Shown one piece after another: positions 1-6,505 of a stretch of 17,574 nucleotides of DNA. This DNA comes from Candidatus Methanomethylophilaceae archaeon (GTDB taxonomy: Archaea; Thermoplasmatota; Thermoplasmata; Methanomassiliicoccales; Methanomethylophilaceae). The stretch lies in the NCBI GenBank assembly GCA_016296195.1, contig JAEDJU010000011.1, positions 1 through 17,574 of the forward strand, in the 5' to 3' direction. The notes under the pieces are model-generated. The model was given only the letters and a program-made list of their open reading frames with translations. It was not told the DNA's origin and searched no databases. A program made the position numbers and the translations under genes. How positions within the stretch are numbered: position 1 is the first letter of the stretch; the number at the start of each line of letters is the position of its first letter.

Positions 1-55
1 CACCAAGGCCAAGTTCAAGAACAAGAGGATCCAGGTCCGTGTCATCCAGGACTGA
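1..55 (+). CDS. 3' end of an unidentified gene (partial)
   Basis: Reading from base 2, the frame is open and gives a 17-residue lysine/arginine-rich tail (TKAKFKNKRIQVRVIQD) before TGA at 53-55. The codons are typical of the neighbouring genes, and the next gene starts inside it with a GTG, so the two are probably co-transcribed. The product cannot be named from so short a tail. Confidence 0.55.
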   Translation, partial: TKAKFKNKRIQVRVIQD

Positions 56-608
56 TGGAAGACTGGACCTTCCCGACATCCTGTCACTTTCCAGGATGGT
101 CGGGTCGGTCCTACTCCTCTTCACAACCCCGTTATCCCTTCTCTTCCTGATAGTGTACGCGTACTGTTGCGTTACCGATGTCCTGGACGGTTTCCTCGCC
201 AGACGCTCCGGGACAAATGACCGCACCGGACAGATACTGGACAGCACCGCGGACATAGTTCTCACCATATGTCTCCTGGCATGCCTCATCCCGTTCCTCC
301 CGTGGGAGTCATGGATGATCACATGGATCGCAGTCATAGCGGTGATAAGGATCGTGTCCCTCGGCATCGGTGTCGCCCGCTTCGGACAGGTCGCGTTGCT
401 GCACACATACGGCAACAAGCTGTCTGCCCTCATGAGGTACATAGCACCGTTCATCCTGACGATGGTGGACCTGGGCGACCTCATGCTCGTGCTGTGCACC
501 ATCACGACCATCACATCACTGGAGGACCTGGCCATCAACCTCGGATCGAAGGAGATGGACAGCGATGTACGGTCCATATTCTCATGCGGTTGGAGAGACC
601 GTTCCTGA
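39..608 (+). CDS. CDP-alcohol phosphatidyltransferase family membrane protein
   Basis: This 189-residue integral membrane protein belongs to the CDP-alcohol phosphatidyltransferase family, which transfers a polar alcohol (glycerol-phosphate, serine or inositol-phosphate) onto a CDP-activated lipid. The full family signature D-x2-D-G-x2-A-R-x8-G-x3-D-x3-D is visible at D47, D50, G51, A54, R55, G64, D68 and D72, so the metal-binding site is intact. Several hydrophobic stretches follow. The segment LPDILSLSRM just after the N-terminus matches the amphipathic lead-in usual for the family; this supports the GTG at 39, because the next ATG (codon 20) would remove it. That start lies inside the preceding gene (17-base overlap), suggesting translational coupling. 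In an archaeon the lipid substrate would be CDP-archaeol (known of the family in archaea); which head group is used cannot be told. Confidence 0.85.
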   Translation: MSSRTDGRLDLPDILSLSRMVGSVLLLFTTPLSLLFLIVYAYCCVTDVLDGFLARRSGTNDRTGQILDSTADIVLTICLLACLIPFLPWESWMITWIAVIAVIRIVSLGIGVARFGQVALLHTYGNKLSALMRYIAPFILTMVDLGDLMLVLCTITTITSLEDLAINLGSKEMDSDVRSIFSCGWRDRS

Positions 609-629
609 TTCCTTTGGGAATACGACCGC

Positions 630-635
630 TTTTAT
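630..635 (+). promoter_or_regulatory. TATA box for the 2-hydroxyacid dehydrogenase gene
   Basis: TTTTAT lies about 32-38 bases before the two candidate ATGs (665 and 671), the usual archaeal spacing for a transcript with almost no leader. It sits just after the stop of the preceding gene. Confidence 0.45.
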
Positions 636-670
636 CCTTGCTCCGACTCATCCTCCATGGAGACATGACC

Positions 671-1654
671 ATGAGGGTGTTCGTGTACAACATGAGGGAA
701 TTCGATGAACTCGCCTATTTCGAGGAGTTCACCCGTGAACTGGGTTTGGAGATGGGATACACCGAGGAGTCACCCACCATCGACAACTGCCACCTGGCCG
801 ACGGAAGCGATTTCATCTCCATCATCACGACACCGATAACCGCGGAGATGATCGACCGTTTCATGGAAGGGGGCGTCCGCATGATCTCCACCCGCACCAT
901 CGGATTCGACCACATCGACCTGAAGCATGCCGAGGAGAAGGGGATGGTGGTCACCCATGTGACCTACGATCCGGAGGGCGTCGCCGAGTACAACGTGATG
1001 ATGATACTGGCGGCGATCAGGAACCTCAGGTACATAGGGATCAGGAATGAGAGGAACGACTTCACCCTGGAGGGACTCATCGGAAGGAAGCTCAGCGACC
1101 TGACCGTAGGTGTCATCGGTGCGGGGAGGATCGGAAGATCCGTGATGAGGGACCTGTCCGGATTCGGATGCAGGATCGTCTACTGCAATCGCAGTCCGTC
1201 ACCCGAGGCCGACAGGTACGCGGAGAGGATGGAGCTCGATGAACTCCTGAGGGTCAGCGATGTCATCTCACCGCATCTCGAGCTCAACGATTCCACACGC
1301 CACATCATCGGAAGGGATGCATTCGCAAAGATGAAGGACGGAGTCTACATCGTGAACACCGCCAGGGGACCGCTCATCGACACCGATGCGTTGATCGAGA
1401 ACCTCGAGAACGGAAAGGTCGCGGGTGCGGCGTTGGATGTCGTCGAAGGGGAGTTCGGACTCTACTACAACGACTGCAGGGGGATGGACCTCTCCGAAAC
1501 ATACATGGACAGACTCAGGAGGATGGACAACGTCCTGATCACACATCACATGGCGTTCTACTACGACGCCGCTGTGAGGAACATGGTGCACAACTCCCTC
1601 CTCGGGATGAGGAGAATGGCCGACAATGAGGAGATCCCGTACCGTCTCGTCTGA
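671..1654 (+). CDS. D-lactate dehydrogenase-like NAD-dependent 2-hydroxyacid dehydrogenase
   Basis: A cytoplasmic oxidoreductase of 327 residues, the usual length for D-isomer-specific 2-hydroxyacid dehydrogenases. It begins RVFVYNMREFDE, typical of the D-lactate dehydrogenase/VanH branch. A Rossmann NAD site (VGVIGAGRIGRSV) lies mid-protein, then the catalytic Arg in VNTARGPLID, the Glu in DVVEGE and the His in ITHHMAFYYDAAVRNM; the AFYYD context after the His is characteristic of D-LDH rather than glycerate dehydrogenase. The likely reaction is pyruvate (or another 2-oxoacid) to the D-2-hydroxyacid with NADH. The frame is open upstream to 269, but that part overlaps the previous gene and is a shadow. 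Two in-frame ATGs compete: 671 has GGAG eight bases before it; 665 would add two residues and overlaps the TGA of a three-codon upstream frame (657-668). Substrate is not determined. Confidence 0.88.
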   Translation: MRVFVYNMREFDELAYFEEFTRELGLEMGYTEESPTIDNCHLADGSDFISIITTPITAEMIDRFMEGGVRMISTRTIGFDHIDLKHAEEKGMVVTHVTYDPEGVAEYNVMMILAAIRNLRYIGIRNERNDFTLEGLIGRKLSDLTVGVIGAGRIGRSVMRDLSGFGCRIVYCNRSPSPEADRYAERMELDELLRVSDVISPHLELNDSTRHIIGRDAFAKMKDGVYIVNTARGPLIDTDALIENLENGKVAGAALDVVEGEFGLYYNDCRGMDLSETYMDRLRRMDNVLITHHMAFYYDAAVRNMVHNSLLGMRRMADNEEIPYRLV

Positions 1655-1704
1655 CTGGGACGGTGCATCTCCGACTCCAACCCTACTTCTGAAAAGCTGT
1701 ATTT

Positions 1705-1738
1705 ACGGGTTTTTCTTTCAGTTTCGTTGTTTTACGAA
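1705..1738 (+). terminator. T-rich probable terminator after the dehydrogenase gene
   Basis: Fifty bases after the stop comes a run of T tracts (TTTTT at 1710-1714 and others to 1733) with a small inverted repeat TTCGT/ACGAA at 1723-1738. Oligo-T tracts are the usual archaeal termination signal. Confidence 0.45.
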
Positions 1739-1750
1739 GCCGAAACGTCA

Positions 1751-1760
1751 GTTTTAAATC
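1751..1760 (+). promoter_or_regulatory. TATA box for the small-protein transcript
   Basis: GTTTTAAATC fits an archaeal TATA element. A start about 26 bases downstream (near 1782) would give a leader of roughly 75 bases before the ATG at 1859, unusually long here, where most genes are nearly leaderless. Confidence 0.45.
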
Positions 1761-1858
1761 CATTCCCGACAGAATCATCACCCAGAGTCTGCGAGTGAGG
1801 CCAACACCCTAAGGGGAGTACCGGCAGCGCAAACCCTGAAACGAAGGAAGTGACACGT

Positions 1859-1954
1859 ATGGGAAAAATGGCAGATGCAAAGGCAAAGAGAAAAGAGAGG
1901 AAGGCAGCAAGGGAGCAGAGACACGAGGCCAGGGAGAAAGCCGGGTCCGCATAA
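1859..1954 (+). CDS. 31-residue highly charged basic protein, unknown function
   Basis: A small frame encodes MGKMADAKAKRKERKAAR followed by EQRHEAREKAGSA: 31 residues, almost all Lys, Arg, Glu and Ala, predicted to form one charged helix. It stands alone, with its own TATA box about 100 bases upstream, a weak GGAAGTGA-like ribosome site six bases ahead of the ATG, and two strong hairpins directly behind it. Isolation between promoter and terminators, and clean codons, argue for a real transcript. Lys/Arg/Glu/Ala-rich small proteins often bind RNA or ribosomes, but that is only inference. The alternative is that the RNA itself is the product and the frame is incidental. Confidence 0.5.
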   Translation: MGKMADAKAKRKERKAAREQRHEAREKAGSA

Positions 1955-1959
1955 TGCCC

Positions 1960-1978
1960 CTTGAGCCTTCGGCTCGAG
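1960..1978 (+). terminator. First hairpin after the 31-residue gene
   Basis: An eight-pair stem (one G-U) with loop TTC begins six bases after the TAA, followed by a pyrimidine-rich stretch. Confidence 0.5.
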
Positions 1979-1991
1979 TCTCAACCCTTTC

Positions 1992-2010
1992 CCCCCGTCT
2001 CCGACGGGGG
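1992..2010 (+). terminator. Second, strong hairpin CCCCCGTC-TCC-GACGGGGG
   Basis: A perfect eight-pair GC-rich stem with a three-base loop follows the first hairpin by 13 bases. Two tandem stable hairpins suggest a well-defined, protected 3' end for the short transcript. Confidence 0.55.
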
Positions 2011-2038
2011 TCTAACCTTCTGATATGAGTTAAGAGAA

Positions 2039-2056
2039 CCCTGTGGGATCACAGGG
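2039..2056. terminator. Perfect hairpin between the short transcript and valS
   Basis: CCCTGTG-GGAT-CACAGGG forms a perfect seven-pair stem with a four-base loop, between the convergent transcripts. It could act on either strand; no long T tract is adjacent. Confidence 0.4.
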
Positions 2057-2065
2057 ATGTTTTCG

Positions 2066-2085
2066 GGGCCGGCCGGAGCCGACCC
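2066..2085 (-). terminator. Stop-proximal hairpin of valS with TCCG loop
   Basis: Read on the minus strand, an eight-pair stem (one G-U pair) closes a C(TCCG)G tetraloop eight bases beyond the valS stop. UNCG loops are exceptionally stable in RNA. The same loop type follows two other minus-strand genes in this window. Confidence 0.5.
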
Positions 2086-2093
2086 TTGGAGTT

Positions 2094-4709
2094 TCACTGC
2101 TCGATCAGGATCAGGACGTTTCCGACCTGGATGGTCTGAACGGCCTTTCCGTCGAGCATCAGGCGCTTGTCGAGCTCGAAGAACTCCGCACCGACGGAGA
2201 CCTTCTCACCGTCGACGTCGATCTCGACGGCACCATCGGCGAGCTGTGCCGCGACATCCGCGACGGACATGGCGTTGATGCCGGCGACGATGGCCTTTGC
2301 CTGTGCCTTGAACGCGGGTCCGAGCTTGGCGTGGACCGGCTTGACACCGACGACCTCCTCGGTCAGTTTGGCCTCGGGTGCGATCCTCAGCTCCTTCGCC
2401 TTGGTGGTCTCCACGATGTCGTCCTTGGCGGACTCCAGCTTGGATGCGTCGGCACCGACGAGCTCGATCATGGACAGCTCGGCGTTGAGTGCGACCTTGT
2501 TCTCGCTCTTCCATGCACGGATTGCAGCGAGGACGTCCTTGAGGACCTCTCCCGCATCCTCCGCGGAATCATCTGTGAACAGGGGTGCGGGCCAGGCTGT
2601 GAGGTGGATGCTCCTGCATCCGTCGATGGCCTTGAAGTGCTCCTGGTAGACGTCCTCGGTGACGTGGGGCATGAACGGTGCCAGCATCTTGATGCTTCCG
2701 AGGAAGACGTTGTACAGGGTCCACTTGACCGCATCGTCGCTCCTGGCCTTGACCATCTCGACGTAGTTGTCGGCGAACTCGTGCCAGATGAATCCCTCGA
2801 CCTCCTTCATGGCCTTGTCGAACTCGTACTGCTCCAGATGGGCTGTCACGGATGCGAGGACCTTGGAGTACCTGCTGACGATCCACCTGTCGGATGTCCT
2901 GAGGGCGGGCTGCTCCTTGGGGACATCGTTGAAGAACCTGCTCACGAACTGACCGAGGTTGAAGACCTTGTTGCAGAGCTTCCTTCCGCGGATGACGTCC
3001 TTCTCCCTGAAGGCGTGGTCGATTCCCAGGGAGCATGTGGCGGCGTAGTACCTGAGTGCGTCGGCTCCGTAGTTCTGGAGGATCGGGATGGGATCGATGA
3101 CGTTTCCGATGGATGAGTGCATGGGGGTTCCGTCGGGTGCCATGATGAATCCGTGGATCATGATGTTCTCCCAGGGGATTGACTCCTCGATCTGCTCCGC
3201 CCTGAGGATGGAGTAGAACGCCCAGGTCCTGATGATGTCGTGGGACTGGGGCCTGAGTGTCATGGGGAACAGCTTCTTGTGCATCTCCTCGTCCCTTCCC
3301 CAGAAGGTGTTGTACAGGGAGGAACCAGAGGAATCCATCCATGTGTCGAAGACATCGGTGCATCCGATCAGCTTTCCGCCGCACTTGGGACATCTCTCCA
3401 CGGGGGGAGCATCCAGTGTGGGGTCGACATAGCACTGCTCCTCCGTGGCGCAGACCGCGTGTCCGCACTCCTCGCACTCCCAGATGGGGATGGGGGTTGC
3501 GAAGACCCTCTGCCTGCTGAGGACCCAGTCCCACTCGAGGGAGTTGGTCCAGTCCTCGAGCCTGATCTTCATGAACTCGGGGAACCAGTTGATCTCCTCG
3601 GCCCTCTTGAGGATGGCGTCCTTGAATGTGGTGGTCTTGAGGAACCACTGGGGGACCTGGAGGAACTCGATGGGGGTGTGGCATCTCCAGCAGATGGAGA
3701 CCTGCTGGGGGTTGTCCTCCTGCTTGACGAGGATACCGGCGGCGCGGAGGTCCTCGATGGAGGCCTCCCTGGCCTCGAGGACGGTCATTCCGGCGTACTT
3801 TCCGGCGAGCTCGGTCATCCTTCCGGCCTCGTCGATTCCCTTCTCCATCTCGAAGTGGTACTTCATGACCCACTCGAGATCGTCCTTGTCACCGATGGTG
3901 CAGATCATCACGTTTCCGGTTCCGTAGTCCAGCTGGACCTTGGGATCGGAGATGACCTTGACCCTCCTTCCGAACAGGGGGGTGATGAGCTCCTTTCCGA
4001 CCAGATGGGCCTTCTCCTTGTCGTCGGGGTGGACGGCGACCGCTTTACAGGTGCACAGGAGCTCGGGCCTGGTGGTGGCGATGAGCATGTAGTCGTCGGC
4101 ATCGGAGTCGGCGACCTGGAACTTGATGTAGTTGAGCTTGTTGACGTTGTCCCTGTACTCGACCTCCGCATCCGCGAGGGCGGTCATACATCCGGGACAC
4201 CAGTTGACGGGGAAGTTCGCCTTGTAGACGAGTCCCCTGTTGAACAGGTTGACGAAGGAGAGCTGGGTGATCCTCCTGTAGTAGGGGGCATCCGTCTGGT
4301 AGTAGATGCTGGGGTCCATGGACTCTCCGAGCATCTCGAAATCCTTGGTCATCTGCTCGATGAAGCCGTTGGCGTACTCCTCACAGAGTCTCCTGTACTC
4401 CTGCCTGGGGGTGTCCAGCTTCGTGATGTGGTGCTTCTTCTCGACCTTGACCTCGATGGGGGTACCGTTGACATCGAAGCACAGGGGGAAGAACACGTTG
4501 TAGCCGCTCATCCTCCTGAAACGGGCGGCGAAGTCGATCAGGGAGTATCCGGTGGCGTGTCCGAGGTGGAGGGGACCGGATGTGTACCTGGGGGGATTGT
4601 CGATGCTGTACACCGGCTTGTCGGAGTCGGGGTCGAAGCGGTAGACCGCATCGTTCCTCCACATCTCCTGCCAGCGTTTCTCTATGGAAGATGAATCGTA
4701 CTGTGCCAT
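2094..4709 (-). CDS. valS: Valyl-tRNA synthetase
   Basis: A class I aminoacyl-tRNA synthetase of 871 residues that charges tRNA-Val with valine. The HIGH motif is HLGH at 48-51 within PPRYTSGPLHLGH. Zinc-type cysteine pairs occur in WCPGC, CWRCH, CEECGHAVC and CPKCGG, and the conserved TWMDSSGSS follows. An anticodon-binding helical region (HEFADNYVEMVKAR) and a C-terminal extension complete the protein. The second catalytic loop, normally KMSKS, reads PMHSS at 529-533 before IGNVIDP, so both lysines are absent. The ATG at 4709 (MAQYDSSSIEKRW) is the natural start; the frame runs open 111 codons further upstream, but that part has no family resemblance and contains the promoter. A TATA box at 4739-4747 implies a near-leaderless transcript. 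It is monocistronic and ends in a stable hairpin. Confidence 0.96.
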   Translation of the reverse strand: MAQYDSSSIEKRWQEMWRNDAVYRFDPDSDKPVYSIDNPPRYTSGPLHLGHATGYSLIDFAARFRRMSGYNVFFPLCFDVNGTPIEVKVEKKHHITKLDTPRQEYRRLCEEYANGFIEQMTKDFEMLGESMDPSIYYQTDAPYYRRITQLSFVNLFNRGLVYKANFPVNWCPGCMTALADAEVEYRDNVNKLNYIKFQVADSDADDYMLIATTRPELLCTCKAVAVHPDDKEKAHLVGKELITPLFGRRVKVISDPKVQLDYGTGNVMICTIGDKDDLEWVMKYHFEMEKGIDEAGRMTELAGKYAGMTVLEAREASIEDLRAAGILVKQEDNPQQVSICWRCHTPIEFLQVPQWFLKTTTFKDAILKRAEEINWFPEFMKIRLEDWTNSLEWDWVLSRQRVFATPIPIWECEECGHAVCATEEQCYVDPTLDAPPVERCPKCGGKLIGCTDVFDTWMDSSGSSLYNTFWGRDEEMHKKLFPMTLRPQSHDIIRTWAFYSILRAEQIEESIPWENIMIHGFIMAPDGTPMHSSIGNVIDPIPILQNYGADALRYYAATCSLGIDHAFREKDVIRGRKLCNKVFNLGQFVSRFFNDVPKEQPALRTSDRWIVSRYSKVLASVTAHLEQYEFDKAMKEVEGFIWHEFADNYVEMVKARSDDAVKWTLYNVFLGSIKMLAPFMPHVTEDVYQEHFKAIDGCRSIHLTAWPAPLFTDDSAEDAGEVLKDVLAAIRAWKSENKVALNAELSMIELVGADASKLESAKDDIVETTKAKELRIAPEAKLTEEVVGVKPVHAKLGPAFKAQAKAIVAGINAMSVADVAAQLADGAVEIDVDGEKVSVGAEFFELDKRLMLDGKAVQTIQVGNVLILIEQ

Positions 4710-4738
4710 GGCTAACGGGTGCGTGTAGTTTAAGAGTA

Positions 4739-4747
4739 TATTTATAT
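4739..4747 (-). promoter_or_regulatory. TATA box of valS
   Basis: On the minus strand ATATAAATA is centred about 34 bases before the valS ATG, predicting a leader of only a few bases. This element also rules out the longer open frame as the valS start. Confidence 0.65.
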
Positions 4748-5030
4748 CAATCGCGCACGCGCACGAGCACGGGAATCCAAGTCCCGGAGAAGAACGGGTG
4801 GGAATGGAGCGTGCAGATCGTGTGAATGTCCTTCCGACCCTCCAGACAACATACCCAGACCTTAGCGTGAGGGGTATCTCCCGTTTATAAAGGATGCACG
4901 AAAATGAAAAGTTGAAAGAGCAAAAAGTGCACGAATCTGAAAAGTTCAGAACCTGTTTTCTGCACGAAAATGAAAAGTCGGCAACCCTTGGAAACATCTC
5001 ACCAAAGGTCTCCACCTGCCTTTCAACATC
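4748..5030. other. Divergent intergenic control region between valS and the ArsR-ArsM gene
   Basis: About 350 bases separate the two divergent starts. Besides the two near-leaderless promoters it holds a GCACG-rich stretch (4752-4770), a small hairpin CGGGA/TCCCG near 4770, an inverted repeat ATACCC/GGGTAT near 4850-4877, a palindromic TTTATAAA at 4884-4891 that could serve as a TATA box on either strand, and the three 33-base-period repeats. A 50-codon frame from 4894 runs through the repeats, but its ATG abuts the TATA-like element, so it would not be on a transcript from it. Confidence 0.5.
4895..4978 (+). repeat. Three 18-base direct repeats at an exact 33-base period
   Basis: Copies begin at 4895, 4928 and 4961. 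The first and third are identical (TGCACGAAAATGAAAAGT); the middle one differs at two positions (AATC for AAAT). The 15-base spacers are unrelated to one another. Thirty-three bases is close to three helical turns, so a protein bound to each copy would sit on the same face of the DNA. The array ends 53 bases before the TATA box of the ArsR-ArsM gene. The units are direct and not palindromic, unlike usual ArsR operators, so a different factor, or another origin for the repeat, is likely. Confidence 0.75.
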
Positions 5031-5039
5031 ATATTTATA
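5031..5039 (+). promoter_or_regulatory. TATA box of the ArsR-ArsM gene
   Basis: ATATTTATA is centred about 29 bases before the ATG at 5064, so transcription should begin almost exactly at the start codon (leaderless). Confidence 0.6.
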
Positions 5040-5063
5040 CATCTAAATCTATCAATGTGAATA

Positions 5064-6413
5064 ATGAAAGACTACAGAAAGTACTCGGACATCATGAAGG
5101 CCCTGTCGGACACCAACAGACTGGCCATCATGGACATGCTGTCGGAGAAGGAACTGTGCGCATGCAAGATACTCGAGGCACTGAGGATCTCGCAGCCCAC
5201 CCTCTCCCACCACATGAGGTACCTTTGCGACACCGGACTGGTGGACAGCCGCAAGGTCGAGAAATGGACTTACTACAAACTGAACACGACCGCATTGAAC
5301 GACCTCAGGGAATTCCTCGACGACCTCCATGCAACAGCCGTCCCGGTCGATCCCGAATCCATCAAATCCGATGTCAGGGACTACTACGGAAAGGAGCTCA
5401 AGAGCAAGGATGACCTGAAGACCAGCGCGTGCTGCTGCTCCGGCGGAATGTCGCAGGAGGCGAAGGCGGTGCTCCCGCTGATCGATGACGAGATCCTCGA
5501 CAGGTTCTACGGCTGCGGATCCCCCATACCCCCGCTTCTGAACGGCATGACAGTCCTAGACCTCGGTTGCGGTACCGGCAGGGATGTGTACATCGCATCC
5601 AAGCTAGTGGGGGAGACGGGACGTGTCATCGGCGTGGACATGACCCCTGAACAGCTGGAGGTCGCCAGGAAACACATCGACAGCCAGATGGAGAGGTTCG
5701 GATACTCCGAACCCAACGTAGAGTTCATCCAGGGCTACATCGAGGACCTGAGATCCCTTGGCATAGAGGACGGTTCCGTGGATGTGGTCATCTCCAACTG
5801 CGTCATCAACCTCTCACCCGAGAAGGAGAGGATATTCTCGGAGATACACAGGGTCCTCAGGAAGGGAGGGGAACTGTACTTCTCCGATGTCTTCTGCGAC
5901 AGGAGGATCTCCGATGAGGCATACAGCGATCCCGTCATCCACGGGGAGTGCCTTGGCGGTGCCATGTACGTGGAGGACTTCCGCAGGATGATGAGGAAGG
6001 TCGGATTCGAGGACTTCAGGTACACATCCGTCTCGGACATAACGATCGAAGATGGGAGGATTAAGGAGGTCCTTGGTGATGCGGAATTCACCTCACGCAC
6101 GGTCAGGGCGTTCAAGCTGGACGACCTGGAGGACATCTGCGAGGATTACGGACAATCCGCCACATACGACGGTTCCATCCCCTGTTGTCCCGACCACTTC
6201 GACCTGGACGACCACCATCGCTTCATCAAAGGTGAACCGATGAGGGTCTGCGGCAACACGGCGGCCATGGTTTCGGAGACCCGTTACGGTTCCGCATTCG
6301 TCATAGACGGTGATAGGAAGGTCCACTACGGGAAGTTCAGGAACTGCGGAGGGGAACAGCCGAAGGATGAGAAGAAGGATGCCGGCGGTTCCTGCTGCTG
6401 CAACTGCTGTTGA
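5064..6413 (+). CDS. arsM: ArsR-type repressor fused to arsenite S-adenosylmethionine methyltransferase
   Basis: A single 449-residue protein joins two arsenic functions. Residues 1-90 are an ArsR/SmtB winged helix: ELCAC puts Cys32 and Cys34 where classical ArsR binds As(III), though the third cysteine (37) is Leu; the recognition helix is in SQPTLSHHMRYL (44-54). Residues about 98-420 are an ArsM/AS3MT methyltransferase that adds methyl groups from SAM to As(III). Its SAM loop is DLGCGTG (166-172), and all four expected cysteine positions are present: 123-125 (SACCC), 151 (YGCG), 246 (SNCVINL) and 296 (GECLGGAMY). The tail ends CCCNCC, an added thiol cluster. ArsM alone is normally 260-380 residues, so the extra length is the regulator. 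The gene is divergent from valS and monocistronic, with a leaderless-type promoter and three upstream repeats. Whether the fused regulator still binds DNA is unknown. Confidence 0.92.
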   Translation: MKDYRKYSDIMKALSDTNRLAIMDMLSEKELCACKILEALRISQPTLSHHMRYLCDTGLVDSRKVEKWTYYKLNTTALNDLREFLDDLHATAVPVDPESIKSDVRDYYGKELKSKDDLKTSACCCSGGMSQEAKAVLPLIDDEILDRFYGCGSPIPPLLNGMTVLDLGCGTGRDVYIASKLVGETGRVIGVDMTPEQLEVARKHIDSQMERFGYSEPNVEFIQGYIEDLRSLGIEDGSVDVVISNCVINLSPEKERIFSEIHRVLRKGGELYFSDVFCDRRISDEAYSDPVIHGECLGGAMYVEDFRRMMRKVGFEDFRYTSVSDITIEDGRIKEVLGDAEFTSRTVRAFKLDDLEDICEDYGQSATYDGSIPCCPDHFDLDDHHRFIKGEPMRVCGNTAAMVSETRYGSAFVIDGDRKVHYGKFRNCGGEQPKDEKKDAGGSCCCNCC

Positions 6414-6422
6414 GAACAGATA

Positions 6423-6448
6423 CCCGGCGGTCGGAGACGGCCGTCGGG
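6423..6448 (+). terminator. Hairpin after the ArsR-ArsM gene
   Basis: CCCGGCGGTC and GGCCGTCGGG can pair over ten positions (G-U pairs included) around a six-base loop, nine bases after the stop. Confidence 0.45.
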
Positions 6449-6483
6449 AAACATCTTCAAAACGATCGTAACGGGTTTGGGAT

Positions 6484-6501
6484 GGAGGGCCGGAGCCCTC
6501 C
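6484..6501 (-). terminator. Stop-proximal hairpin of the CBS-HPF gene with TCCG loop
   Basis: On the minus strand GGAGGGC-TCCG-GCCCTCC forms a perfect seven-pair stem with a C(TCCG)G tetraloop, starting four bases after the stop of the CBS-HPF gene. There is no T tract beyond it. Confidence 0.5.
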
Positions 6502-6505
6502 GGGA

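Noticed and set aside
269..664. Upstream extension of the dehydrogenase frame by about 130 codons
   Set aside because: It overlaps the CDP-alcohol phosphatidyltransferase, has His/Arg/Pro-rich nonsense composition, and the family N-terminus starts at 665-671.
2043..4694. Long plus-strand frames (357 and 484 codons) opposite valS
   Set aside because: Same antisense effect over valS, with a repetitive Leu/Asp/Gly/Val composition and no promoter or ribosome site.
4770..4790. tRNA-like or T-arm-like hairpin CGGGA...TCCCG
   Set aside because: No T-loop sequence, acceptor stem or anticodon arm can be built around it.
4895..4978. CRISPR array
   Set aside because: Only three 18-base imperfect units with 15-base spacers and no cas genes; too short in both repeat and spacer.
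4710..5042. N-terminal extension of valS by 111 codons
   Set aside because: It crosses the valS TATA box and the repeat array and has no resemblance to ValRS.
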